Shown here one piece after another: positions 51,274 through 61,100 of a stretch of 64,000 nucleotides of DNA. The position numbers were made by a program, and so were the translations under genes. Every line of letters begins with the position of its first letter. The stretch's first letter is position 1. A model generated the notes under the pieces. The model saw only the letters and a list, made by a program, of their open reading frames with translations. It was not told the origin of the DNA and made no database searches. The DNA comes from Stentor roeselii (Eukaryota > Ciliophora > Heterotrichea > Heterotrichida > Stentoridae). Location: contig RSEH01000114.1 of the NCBI GenBank assembly GCA_006503475.1, positions 1 to 64,000 of the forward strand, written 5' to 3'.

Positions 51274-52499
51274 ATGATTTCCAATTCATTCCCAGCTCAC
51301 CTTTCCCAAGGAAAGACAAGAGACGAGATTCTAAAATCACTGACGAAATGGTCAATCCTCAAAAAAGAGTTCTCAAGCATGAGCAAAAAATCTGACCGTC
51401 CAACTTCGAGAAGTCCGACAATTCCAAGGTCAATAAAACCAGAAATCCCTGCCAACACTTTTTCTACAAATTCAGTCTTTATCAGAGTCCAGGAGACTCC
51501 ATCTTACTCCTTCGGCAAAGAGTCTCGTTTCGATAACTCAATATTTGAAAAACTTAAAAGTAAAAATAAACAGACAGGGTTTTTTGCTCATCTTCCAAGT
51601 CGGCTAAAGATAAAACAAGCAAATTAATGAAAATTAGTCAGAATAAAGACATGAGCAGATTCTCACCTATTAGAAAACAGCAGAAAATAGAAGAAAATAG
51701 TCAATCACTTCGATTTAGTAGTGCAGTTGTAAGGATTACTAGAAATAATATTATTGAAATGAAAAAACTAGAAAAGGAATCGAAACTTAAGTTAAAAAAC
51801 AGTCGACTTGAAATCCGAATGAAAAAAGGAGTAATCACTAAAAAGATGATGAATGATGTCAAGTCAGCTTGGGTCTTGCTCACTATATCCTGCTCCCTCG
51901 CATCATCCTTTCACTCATTCCTCTTATCCAAGAAAATCCTGAAACATCGAGTCTCAACCATGACTCGCAAATTAAGAATCTTCTCAAGAGTGATAGGAAA
52001 ACTAAACATAATGCTATACCGTTACAAAAAACAGTCAAATCTCCAAACAATCTACCAAACAATCACAAAAAAATCAAAAACTCTTCTAATTTCCACTAAA
52101 ATCATGAGAGCCCTTCTCTCCTCATTCCTCGAGCGTTCATTAGGCCTGATGGTAATTTCAAAAGCGATTCATTCAATTCACATAAAAATCCAAAAAGCCC
52201 AGAAAAACGTTCGTTTTTTTTTATTATATCGACAAAACCTTTACATTTCTCTTCTTCGTCATTGGAGCTCAATCGAGAAAACATTTCAAAAGCGTACAGG
52301 TCGAGGTCGTCGCAGCATAATTCAACCAACAAAAGCCTTGTCCGACATTTCAAAGATCTTCATGATCAGGTCCTTCATCAACGCGAAGATCAAAGAGTCG
52401 ATCAGACAACAAGCTGCTGGGGTGTCTCTTCAGTCGATTCTTGTTCAAGAGTTTCATTTAGACCCGTCATTCTTTACTTTTAATTACATTTCAACTTAG
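51274..52499 (+). CDS. Hypothetical basic protein (possible 14-nt intron)
   Basis: Two overlapping frames (from 51274 and through 52499) look like parts of one coding region. Joining them over GTAAAAATAAACAG at 51560-51573, a 14-nt intron candidate, gives 403 residues with a continuous basic, Ser/Lys-rich protein. The second half has amphipathic Arg/Lys-rich helices with IQ-like spacing (about residues 330-370). A start at 51379 is also possible. The 14-nt length is outside the 15-16 nt seen elsewhere here, so a frameshift or sequencing error is an alternative. No family is recognised. The stop overlaps the stop of the next convergent gene. Confidence 0.5.
51560..51573 (+). other. Candidate 14-nt intron
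   Basis: GTAAAAATAAACAG. Removing it joins two frames into one open frame of 403 codons. It has GTA at the start, AG at the end and A at position 10, but is one base shorter than every other intron seen. Confidence 0.3.
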
Positions 52500-53050
52500 T
52501 GAAGCTGCATTTTCTTCATTATCGAGCTTTCCCACTCGTTAAACTCTTCGGTTCCTGATAAGTCGTCGTCTTGGTCGAATAGTTCGGACTTAAAATTGAG
52601 GTTTGGGGCTTGTTGAATTAGTTTTAAGTACTGCTGCTTCAACTCGAGAAGGTCTTTGTCGTCGTCTTCTGTCTTTTCCTCGTTTGGAGGGTCTCCGTGA
52701 AGAGAATTGTCTGGAACCACTGGACTTCCGGCTGGGAAAAAAAACTTTTGAGTTTTTTCAGAGACTGCCAGCACGTCTTTTGGAGGCGAGATACTCCTTG
52801 CCTTGCGTTGGTACGGAAACCTAGCACTTGGGGAGCCAGATGGGGAAAACTTGGTCTTTACTGGGTTCTGTTCGAGAATAGTTAAGTTTTTAATACCGAT
52901 TTTGCTGAGTTCTCTTAAAAAACTCTGGTCTTGTCCTTGCTTGAGGTAAGACGAAGATGTTGAGCATTCGTCTTCCTCAGTTGCTCTGTTTGAGAATAAG
53001 AAAGGATGAGGTGCCTTGTCTTTCGAACTTTGAGTTGAATGCTTTTTCAT
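52496..53050 (-). CDS. Disordered hypothetical protein
   Basis: 184 residues, Ser/Lys/Glu/Pro-rich and probably disordered, with an acidic C-terminal helix (EDDDKDLLELKQQYLKLI). No domain recognised. Its TAA overlaps the TAG of the convergent gene (52496-52499 shared). Codon use is similar to neighbours, supporting a real gene. Confidence 0.7.
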   Translation of the reverse strand: MKKHSTQSSKDKAPHPFLFSNRATEEDECSTSSSYLKQGQDQSFLRELSKIGIKNLTILEQNPVKTKFSPSGSPSARFPYQRKARSISPPKDVLAVSEKTQKFFFPAGSPVVPDNSLHGDPPNEEKTEDDDKDLLELKQQYLKLIQQAPNLNFKSELFDQDDDLSGTEEFNEWESSIMKKMQLH

Positions 53051-53208
53051 TTTATTTTAAATTGAATGAAAAGTGAGTAATGAATTTCGAAAGATAATAA
53101 AATCTTGAGTAAAAGTTTTATATGACACTTTATTGAATGGATAAATTTTAAGGAATGGAAAAATACTATTGTTTTTTTATTATCTGTAATAATTTAAGTA
53201 TCAATTAT

Positions 53209-54717
53209 TTATTGGTTCCAACTCAGTTCTTCTAAAAGAGAAGCTGAACATTGTAAAAAATTTAGCAAGTCTGTTGAAGTTATCTCTGAAATTTTTTTAT
53301 AGTCAGGGTTTTTTGAATCTTTCTTGGGAGATGGAGAGGATTCATATTCAAATCCTGAAAAACTGACTCTTTTTCCTAACTTTTGTTCCCTTTTTTCTCT
53401 ATCAAGTCTTTTTTGTGTCTTTTTCTCGATTTTTTTCTCAAATAGAAGAAGCTCATAGTTCCTAATTTCCGCCTGCAAAGATTTTATCCTGTTCTGAGAA
53501 ATCAAGAAAAATTCTTCAAAACCATCTCCAAAGATCCTTTTTAGTAAATCCTGTTTAAATCTTACCTCAAGTACTTCAAAATTTGCATTCCAGATCTTGC
53601 ACAAGCAGGCCTGAAGGATCTTTTTATCCTCATAGCTTCCAACCTTATCAAAAATAGCTTCTGCAAGGTCTTCAGCTTGATTTTCCTTTATTTTTTCCTT
53701 TATTTCAGCTTCACTTTTCAGTCTTTTTACAGCATTTTCAAGTTTTGAATTATTTTCATGAAGTATTTTCAGATTTTTTTTATATTTTTCGATATTTTCT
53801 TGAAATTCCTGATGTTTTTCTTTACATTTTTCATGAATCATTTTTAAAGTTTGAAGTTGATCCTGTAATTCATTGACAAAAACAACTAATTTTTCATTTT
53901 CTGATTGAAATTTCAGTAAGTTTTTTTCATATCTTTCTTCAAGGTCTTTCAATTCTTGATGTAAATTTTGAATTTCTGCATTTTTTGTTTGTATTTGAGA
54001 CAAAAAGAACTGAGTGGATTCTTCTGGGTCTAGATATTTATTCAGTTGATCATTTTTTGATTTTTTTGCAGAATTTTCAGTTTGAACCTCAATTTTTTTC
54101 TCGAAATTTGAACTTTCACTGATTTTTAGACTTTCGGAGGAAACTTGGCATTCGAAGTCTTTTTGAAGTTTTAATGTTTTGAGGTTGTGAGACTCTTTTG
54201 AAAATTGATTGTCTAGGTCTAATGACCTGGTTTTGTGAAACGGTTGAAATGAACTTAAGCTGTTTGTTTCAGTTGATGAGTCTGGGTATTGAAAAGGGTT
54301 GCTTGGAGCACTGAGTAAGGACCTTATCTTTTTCTTTATAATCTGAAGTGTTTTCATGTGACTTTTACTTAATTCTACTTGTTTTGCCTTCTCATCTTGT
54401 AGTTTTAAGTATTGAGATTCAAGTGTTGAGTACCCTGATTTTAAAATCTCAAGATCTTCCTGAAGTTTTGATTTGTTTTTAGTATCTATTTGAAGAGAAA
54501 AATTCACTTTTTCTTCTTTGCTGTATCGCAAGTCTTTATTTTTTATACAAGCCTTTCCAGACCCTTTGATGACTTTTTTCTCCTGAAGTCTTTTCAAACA
54601 TTGAAGCGAAAGTTCTTCACTAGACCTGGTACTTCTTTTGATTTTTTCTTGAAAATTTCCTTTTTTTTCACTAGAAAAACTGACCAAAGAGTATCCTTGA
54701 GTCTCTTTATCATTCAT
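53209..54717 (-). CDS. Long coiled-coil protein
   Basis: 502 residues. After a Ser/Lys-rich N-terminus (residues 1-75), most of 75-450 is heptad coiled coil (for example SKSHMKTLQIIKKKI, QIQTKNAEIQNLHQEL). No globular domain is recognised. Likely a structural, basal-body or cortical protein, but this is only inferred from composition. It is divergent from the C2H2 gene at 54810 with 92 bp between starts. Confidence 0.8.
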   Translation of the reverse strand: MNDKETQGYSLVSFSSEKKGNFQEKIKRSTRSSEELSLQCLKRLQEKKVIKGSGKACIKNKDLRYSKEEKVNFSLQIDTKNKSKLQEDLEILKSGYSTLESQYLKLQDEKAKQVELSKSHMKTLQIIKKKIRSLLSAPSNPFQYPDSSTETNSLSSFQPFHKTRSLDLDNQFSKESHNLKTLKLQKDFECQVSSESLKISESSNFEKKIEVQTENSAKKSKNDQLNKYLDPEESTQFFLSQIQTKNAEIQNLHQELKDLEERYEKNLLKFQSENEKLVVFVNELQDQLQTLKMIHEKCKEKHQEFQENIEKYKKNLKILHENNSKLENAVKRLKSEAEIKEKIKENQAEDLAEAIFDKVGSYEDKKILQACLCKIWNANFEVLEVRFKQDLLKRIFGDGFEEFFLISQNRIKSLQAEIRNYELLLFEKKIEKKTQKRLDREKREQKLGKRVSFSGFEYESSPSPKKDSKNPDYKKISEITSTDLLNFLQCSASLLEELSWNQ

Positions 54718-54809
54718 TTATAATTCCAAATTATTCCAAACCTCCAAAAACCCTAAGTCCTAAAATCCTAAAACAATAAAAAAAACCCAATTTTCCCTCA
54801 TTCTTTAAA

Positions 54810-55514
54810 ATGTCCAATACAAACATGGGAGACTTAAAAATAAAACTTTCCCTGTCAACCCCAAAGCAAACCCCTTCGAGAAAGCCAGAAAAAAAACCAT
54901 CTGAAAAAGAAATAAACAAAGACCCGAAGAAGAAGCCCAAGCCAATCCTCGAGAAGCCGAAAGAGCCAATGCTTGACTTGATGAACCGAGCGAAACATTG
55001 GGAAAAAAGATGGGTTCTTTACCCGAATGTCTTAGACCATGGAGGCGAGATCTGGCTTCAGAAATGGGTCGCTTTAGACGAGATTGAAGAAGAAATGACT
55101 TTAGAAGAGGAAAAAATCACTCCAAAGATTTATAAGTGCAAAATTGAAGACTGTGGCAAAGAGTTCAACGATGCTGGGTCCTTGAAAAAACATGCAAGCA
55201 CTCATGGTGAGAAACAGTTTTTATGTAATTATGAAGGATGTGGAAAAAGGTTTTTAGATAACTCAAAACTCAGACGACATCAACTTGTTCACACTGGTGA
55301 AAGGCCTTATGAATGTCAGTATTGCGGGAAAAGGTTTAGCCTTGACTTTAACTTGAGAACGCATCTTAGGACTCACACTGGAGACAAGCCTTATCAATGT
55401 TCGTATCCCGGTTGTCTTAAACGATTCACACAGTCTAGCAACTTAGCCGCTCATGAAAAAAACCATATGATGAAGCAGGCTCCAAAGAAAGAAGAAGAAG
55501 AAGTAAAAATTTAG
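54810..55514 (+). CDS. C2H2 zinc-finger protein with four fingers (YY1-like)
   Basis: 234 residues. Residues 1-105 are basic, Pro/Lys-rich, with an acidic patch near 95. Four tandem C2H2 fingers occupy about 108-222. The first, second and fourth have C-x4-C spacing (CKIEDCGKEF, CNYEGCGKRF, CSYPGCLKRF) and the third C-x2-C. Linkers are TGERPYEC and TGDKPYQC. The arrangement resembles YY1/ZFP42 and TFIIIA-type fingers, so sequence-specific DNA or RNA binding is expected. The protein ends with a basic/acidic tail after H-x4-H. The ATG at 54810 is the first in frame. Confidence 0.9.
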   Translation: MSNTNMGDLKIKLSLSTPKQTPSRKPEKKPSEKEINKDPKKKPKPILEKPKEPMLDLMNRAKHWEKRWVLYPNVLDHGGEIWLQKWVALDEIEEEMTLEEEKITPKIYKCKIEDCGKEFNDAGSLKKHASTHGEKQFLCNYEGCGKRFLDNSKLRRHQLVHTGERPYECQYCGKRFSLDFNLRTHLRTHTGDKPYQCSYPGCLKRFTQSSNLAAHEKNHMMKQAPKKEEEEVKI

Positions 55515-55595
55515 TTAAGGTTAGAAATATGACTGAAGATAATAACCCTGATTATTCAATTATACCTTTTCCTTATTAACTAACTTCACATATCG

Positions 55596-56825
55596 CTAAA
55601 GTCTAAACCTTCTTTTAAAAACACCTAAATCGCCTCTCACATCCTCAATAGAAATCTTTACCCTTGCATTTAAAAGTTCAACAAGACAAGCTGTAATATT
55701 CCTAACATCGTCAATCCCACTATGATGCCTTCCAACATGTTCAATCTCCAACAACTTCAACATCTCCATCATCCCTCCTTTAAATCCAGGAACCAAGAAC
55801 TTAAAATTGACCCAATTGGCGAAATACTCAGGCAAGTCGATTTTCTTATAGCTGGCTTCACTAGCAAGACAAGTTTTCAAGTCCCAATCTCCACAAGTGG
55901 CAAAAATCCACTTCGCCTGGTCAAGTCGATTTTCCATCAAAAAACTTTGAAATTCATTTAAAACCTGCCGAATTCCGAGTTGTCCCGAGACCATTTCTTG
56001 CCGAATTCCAGTTAAACCTGTGCAAAACTGAGAAAGTTCAGGTACCACTTCAGGTTGTACGTATTTATGAAAAGAAAAATCGACATTCCTAGTCCTCAAG
56101 TTTAAAACCTGAACAGGAAACTCGATGATTTCTTGACAAGGAAGACTTCCATGTTCGACACAGTTCGCTTCGAAATCAAGAACCAGGAAATAATCAAAGT
56201 CAATCGGGGAGTAGCTCAAAGGATGTTCAACTCGCTGAATAAGGACTTTTGAGAAGTACTCCGGGGAGATAAAACCTTGAAAACCTGAGGAAAGGACCAC
56301 GCGGTTCTGAGAAATGAAGAATTTCATTCCGTCGTTTAAACATTTTTCAAGGTCGATGAAAATAAAGACCTCGCAATTGACCCTTGCCCCGCTGATGACT
56401 TCTTTGTTGCCTGGCAAGTTGACTGCGAAGTGGATGTGATTTCGATTCATTCGGTAAAGTCCTCGGTACTTTATTTTGTTCCAGCTTGATTTGTTGGTAC
56501 CGTGAAGAACTGTCGCGAATTCCCAGGGGTTTAATAAGGGAGTTAGTAGTTCTTCTTCTTTGACGTCGGGCACTGTATGGCCTTGGTTTGCACGAATCAT
56601 TAACTCTCCTTCGATTTCTTTTAAGTCGAATCTTTGCTTTTCACATGATTTTACGATTGTTTCTACTTGGTTCTGAGAAATTGATTTGAACTTTGGATGA
56701 GATAACAGATCGAAAAGCTTCACGTAACCTGCTGGGTTCATTGTTAAATGCAGGTCTTTGATACCGTGACGAAGGGCCCAGCTGAGCTTTTTAGAGTTTT
56801 TTGTCAGGTTCGTGGTTCTTTCCAT
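55596..56825 (-). CDS. Fusion of tRNA 2'-phosphotransferase (Tpt1/KptA) and ERI1-like exonuclease
   Basis: 409 residues from ATG 56825. Residues about 10-205 are a Tpt1/KptA domain: KLSWALRHG (catalytic Arg-His), LMIRANQGH (Arg), RMNRNHIHF (Arg-x-His) and GFISPEYFSKVL. These four residues match the Arg-His-Arg-Arg set that moves an internal RNA 2'-phosphate to NAD+. Residues about 208-409 are a DEDDh 3'-5' exonuclease of the ERI1/3'hExo type: LVLDFEANC (Asp, Glu), EIIEFPVQVLNLRT, FCTGLTGI, CGDWDLK (Asp) and GRHHSGIDDVRNI (His, Asp). All five DEDDh residues appear present. The ERI1 family usually has a SAP domain, absent here. One polypeptide thus couples 2'-phosphate removal and 3' trimming. 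Confidence 0.93.
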   Translation of the reverse strand: MERTTNLTKNSKKLSWALRHGIKDLHLTMNPAGYVKLFDLLSHPKFKSISQNQVETIVKSCEKQRFDLKEIEGELMIRANQGHTVPDVKEEELLTPLLNPWEFATVLHGTNKSSWNKIKYRGLYRMNRNHIHFAVNLPGNKEVISGARVNCEVFIFIDLEKCLNDGMKFFISQNRVVLSSGFQGFISPEYFSKVLIQRVEHPLSYSPIDFDYFLVLDFEANCVEHGSLPCQEIIEFPVQVLNLRTRNVDFSFHKYVQPEVVPELSQFCTGLTGIRQEMVSGQLGIRQVLNEFQSFLMENRLDQAKWIFATCGDWDLKTCLASEASYKKIDLPEYFANWVNFKFLVPGFKGGMMEMLKLLEIEHVGRHHSGIDDVRNITACLVELLNARVKISIEDVRGDLGVFKRRFRL

Positions 56826-56830
56826 TTCAG

Positions 56831-58045
56831 ATGAGATTATCCAGAACAAACATGGGAAAGATTAAAGATCTTGAATTATTTCATTTGGTTATAATGAATA
56901 TTTGTCAGTACTGCTACTTTAATTTTGATGGCAGGAAAAGAATCCCGCATCATTTGAAATGTGGACATCTCCTTTGCAAAGCTTGCATTAGCATGATGAA
57001 TAATAAGGAGATTCGAGCGTGCCCGTTTGATTTTAGACCCTTTGAATACCAAATTGTAGATAATTCTCTGACACAAACAAAGAAATTTATCTGCAAATTG
57101 CATAATTTCGCTATAGCCTACTTCTGTCAGAGTCATTATGAGTTACTCTGCAATGAATGCCATTCTTTTCACACAAGTTGCATTGTTATTAAAGTCTCGA
57201 CTGAAAAACAATTACATCAAATTTTGAAAACGAATATCAACAACTTTAAAACTACTAAAAGCAAATTTGTCAGCAATTCTTCTTTAAATCTCTTTGACTG
57301 CATTAAGAACTCTTTTGAACTCGCTGATTGTTTATTAAATAACCTGGATGATTGGTCTTCGGAGATTGAAACTCCTTTTTTTTCTAGAGATAATGAAAAA
57401 TGTAATGAAGTCCTTTCTAAATACGATTTTTTGAATCACTTCTTGATACAAACAATGAAAAATGAAAATGAAGTTCTGAGTGAATTGATAAGGACAGGTA
57501 ATTCTGAATCTACTGAACTTAATACCCAGTTTCACCCTGTTCTTGAGAAAAGTATTGAAGACTTGCCTGAAAATCCTCTGATCGCTCGAACGATTTCGAG
57601 AGAAAAAGGAATTGAAAAACTTTTTAATGAAGTTGACATCAATAAGGAATTTGAAAGGAATTATGAGTGCTTGGTGGTTAATGAGTCGAGTAATTTGATA
57701 AGAATTCAAGAAATAGGATTTGGAACACTTAGAGATACAGATGGTCAGGTACAGTACTCGCATTTTCAGATCAATTATATCATTATGAAATCAAGTCAAA
57801 ATGAACAGGTTATTGCCTCGAATTTGATAGTAGAAAATAAGGAAAAATCTATGATTTCCTTCAAAATTAGAGTACAGCCCCCATATGAACTTGGGCCTAA
57901 AATCTCTAATATTTTAAGTATTCAAACAACTGGCTTGAATAACTACGTATTTTTTTCTCAAGCATCGAGTAAAATCAAATTGAAGTTATCAGACTCAATT
58001 GATTATTTAGGGGATTTACCAATATTATACTTTAAAACAGCTTAA
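56831..58045 (+). CDS. RING and B-box zinc-finger protein (TRIM-like)
   Basis: The longest ATG frame starts at 56831 (404 residues); Met18 (56852) or Met32 (56894) are also possible, the last beginning just before the RING. The RING-like finger has CQYC, then CGHLLCKAC and CPFD. A B-box-like finger follows (CKLHNFAIAYFCQSH, then CNECHSFH), then a coiled region. The C-terminal half is unassigned. This resembles an animal TRIM protein without a known C-terminal domain, so E3 ligase activity is plausible. At 56831 the start codon is only 5 bp from the ATG of the divergent fusion gene. Confidence 0.75.
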   Translation: MRLSRTNMGKIKDLELFHLVIMNICQYCYFNFDGRKRIPHHLKCGHLLCKACISMMNNKEIRACPFDFRPFEYQIVDNSLTQTKKFICKLHNFAIAYFCQSHYELLCNECHSFHTSCIVIKVSTEKQLHQILKTNINNFKTTKSKFVSNSSLNLFDCIKNSFELADCLLNNLDDWSSEIETPFFSRDNEKCNEVLSKYDFLNHFLIQTMKNENEVLSELIRTGNSESTELNTQFHPVLEKSIEDLPENPLIARTISREKGIEKLFNEVDINKEFERNYECLVVNESSNLIRIQEIGFGTLRDTDGQVQYSHFQINYIIMKSSQNEQVIASNLIVENKEKSMISFKIRVQPPYELGPKISNILSIQTTGLNNYVFFSQASSKIKLKLSDSIDYLGDLPILYFKTA

Positions 58046-58152
58046 TAAGCAGTTAATTAATGATTTGGCAGTCAATCCCAATAATACTACCAATTATCCT
58101 TTAAAAACACAGAATCTCATCCACAAACATAAACCTTAACTACAATAAAAAC

Positions 58153-61100
58153 TTAACTCGAAGGATCAGTGATAACCGTCATTTCTCCATCAGCACAACA
58201 AGCCAACAAAAACCTCAAATCACTTGTAAGCATGAGGCTCAAAACAGGAGCAGCCGCTGTAAGCGCGATTCTTCTAACAAGTTCCAAAGTTCCTGCATGT
58301 CTAATAACAATATCTCCAGTATCAGTTCCATAAACCAAAAAATCTTTCCTCATCAAATCCTTGACAACCAGTGCAGAAGAGACCCATTTGAACTTATCCT
58401 GAACCCTACAAAGTTCAGCTCCATTGACAGAATAAGTGAAGACCATGCTTTGCCCTGCAGTAAAAAGAATGACTTTGGCAGGTTGGGCAGTGCTAAGTTT
58501 AACCATTGCACAAGGTGCAGCGAAAGGCAGATGAATGACTCTAACAAGTCTGCCTTTTCGAAGACTGTACAAGTTGCAAGTCCCATCAAGTGAGCAGCTT
58601 GCGAACAAGTGCAACTGAGAGCTGATAGTGACTGAAGTGACTTGGTCGTCATGGTCGATGAAGTTCCACCTTGGATGCAGGTGTTCTCCTTCGACCTGCC
58701 ACAAGAAGACGTCTCCATCTTTTCCTCCAGTGATTGCGTACTTTTCTGAATCATCTACTTCAACACAAGTAATCGTACTGTGATGGTTCCACCTGCAGAT
58801 ACTCTCTTCTTTCGAGTGAGTCTTTTTTATTCCCAGTCTTCCATCCCAGTACCCTCCTCGAATTATGACCTTGCCTTGCTGAATTATCTCAACTGGAGCG
58901 CAGAGACCCTCGACTGACCTGTCGAAGCACTCGATGACGTTTGACTTGTGCTCTGAAATCATCTGGATCTCGATGTTGCTCGCACAAGTGAAAGGCGTGC
59001 GTGAGTCACCCATCGGCTCAGACCACCAGCTGAACTTGACAATGTTCCCGTTGTTCCTTATCGCCACGATTTCTTTATCTTTAAACATCTTCGTCTTGAC
59101 TATCGCCCTTTCAGGTAATTCGTAAAAATTCTTGTAAGATGGAAGTCTCATTAAACTTTTACGATGCGCTGGAAGGTAAATTTTAAATTGTGCGTCTTTA
59201 TTCGTGATAAGAGAACCATTTAGCATTTTTGATAAAGGCTTTCGTGAAGGATGAGGTTTTGTGAACAGCTGTGAAGGAGTCTTTCCGAACTGCACGATTT
59301 GAGTTTCGATTCCTCGACGTAGGGCAGGATCTGAAGCTTTTTCCAAGTCGACAAGGTTTTCATATGTGAGGTAATAAAAGGAGTTGATGGAGGACTCAGC
59401 CTCTGCACCTTGTTGCTTGTAGCCAAAGATTAAATCGATCCATTTGTGCAACTGCTCCGAGACGAACTCACTTTCAAGAGCTTCTTTTTGGATGCGGATA
59501 AAGTCGTAGTGGTCTTTGCACCATCGAGGAAGTTCCACGTCATTCACCCGCTCGCCTTGTTGGGTCTTGCCGAAGTCCAGCTTGTCACGATTGACGAGAA
59601 ACTCAGGAAGGAAAAAGAACTCGGGGGTCAGTTCTCGTACATCTGAAATATCATCAGTGCATGAAGACCATGCTTCTTTCACACTTTTAAATAAACGGTC
59701 AGGTAAGTCGAACCTTCCACCCTGCAGTTCTTTTGCACCTTCTGAGTAAGGAAAAAGTCGAACTAAAAAGCTCAGGACTATCCCTGGGTTGCTGTAATGC
59801 GAGCCGAAGTGAAAAGGCGGTTCTGAAGTTTCATGTGAAAAAGTAGAAAATCGGTCTTTGAAGTACTTTGTTCTTTCAGCTGAACCTTGACATCCCATGT
59901 TTCTAGACAAGTCGCGGTAAGGTGAACGTGAGTTCAGGTCGATTGTTTCGGAGACGTAGTCGTTTAACACCCAGGGAAAAACAGGATATTGAGCAAGGTC
60001 GTGGAAGCTCCGGCCACTGACGAAGTTTAAAAACATGAGGTACTCGAAATTGCTGATTTGCCAATTAAGCCATTTTTCAGTGTAGCCACTTTCACTTAAT
60101 ATCTTGCCTGGGCTGTGAGCTTTGAAGTAAGAAAGTTTTCCGAATGATGAACTTCGGCATTTTTTTATGTTTGAGACGAATTGGTACCTGTCTGATGATG
60201 ACTGGAACTGAACCAGCACTGTTCGACCATCGTCGAAAAAGAACTCAGCTGCTGTATGTTGCATCACGAAAAGATGGGGAATTATGTTGACTAAACTTTC
60301 AAGCTTCCATTCTTTTACACCTGATTTTGTGATGCTTGGGATGTACTCGAATAACTCGGTTTTTGTCTCGAATTGGTCTTTTAATTGATCGTTTAGCTGG
60401 AATTTCAGTTTTTGGTCTTTTTTACTGGCGTATAGAGATAATGTGCCGTATTTTGTAGTTAAAGCTTGCATTATACCCACGGTTACCTGGATTAGTAAAG
60501 ACTCTTTTGGCTCGTTTAACTTTAGAGAGTTTCGGTTTGTTTCTTCGTCTAGGGTGTCCAGCTCTTCTTCTAGTTCTTTTGTTGGAGAGTTCTGGGCTAG
60601 GATTTCGGCCTTGAAGGATAATTGTGGGTTCACTCGGGTTGTGTGGCTTTTTAGGTATTCGTAGTTTTCTGAGGAGATTTTTAGAAGGGGGCGTGCTCCT
60701 TCGGAGTCGATTATTTGGAATGGCTCAAATTTGTGCTCTGTTGCTACATGCCAAACTCCTCTCCATTCTGAAAAAATCTTTTTCCTTTTAGTCCACATAT
60801 GACTCCTCTGTTTCCTCTGTTCATTCCTTTCACTTTCCCTATTTTTTTTCCTATTTTCCTCCTCAGACACCTTTTCATTACTTTTTTCCTGCAAGATATC
60901 CGCGATTTTCAAGTTAGTTTCTTCAAGATGCTTCCTCTGCTCATCTCTTTCTTTCACTAATTTTTCAGCAACTTTTTCCCTAGACTGTTGAATTGCCCTA
61001 GCTTTTGACTTGTTTTCGAACTGTCCCTGAACGGGTAAAAAGACGTCAAGAACATCAGCCTGCCATTGTTTATCAGTGACTTGATCATAAAGTGCCATGA

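Noticed and set aside
51111-51395. A 95-codon frame starting at 51111 upstream of the hypothetical gene.
   Set aside because: It overlaps the better coding frame from 51274, has low-complexity composition and no intron that would link it.
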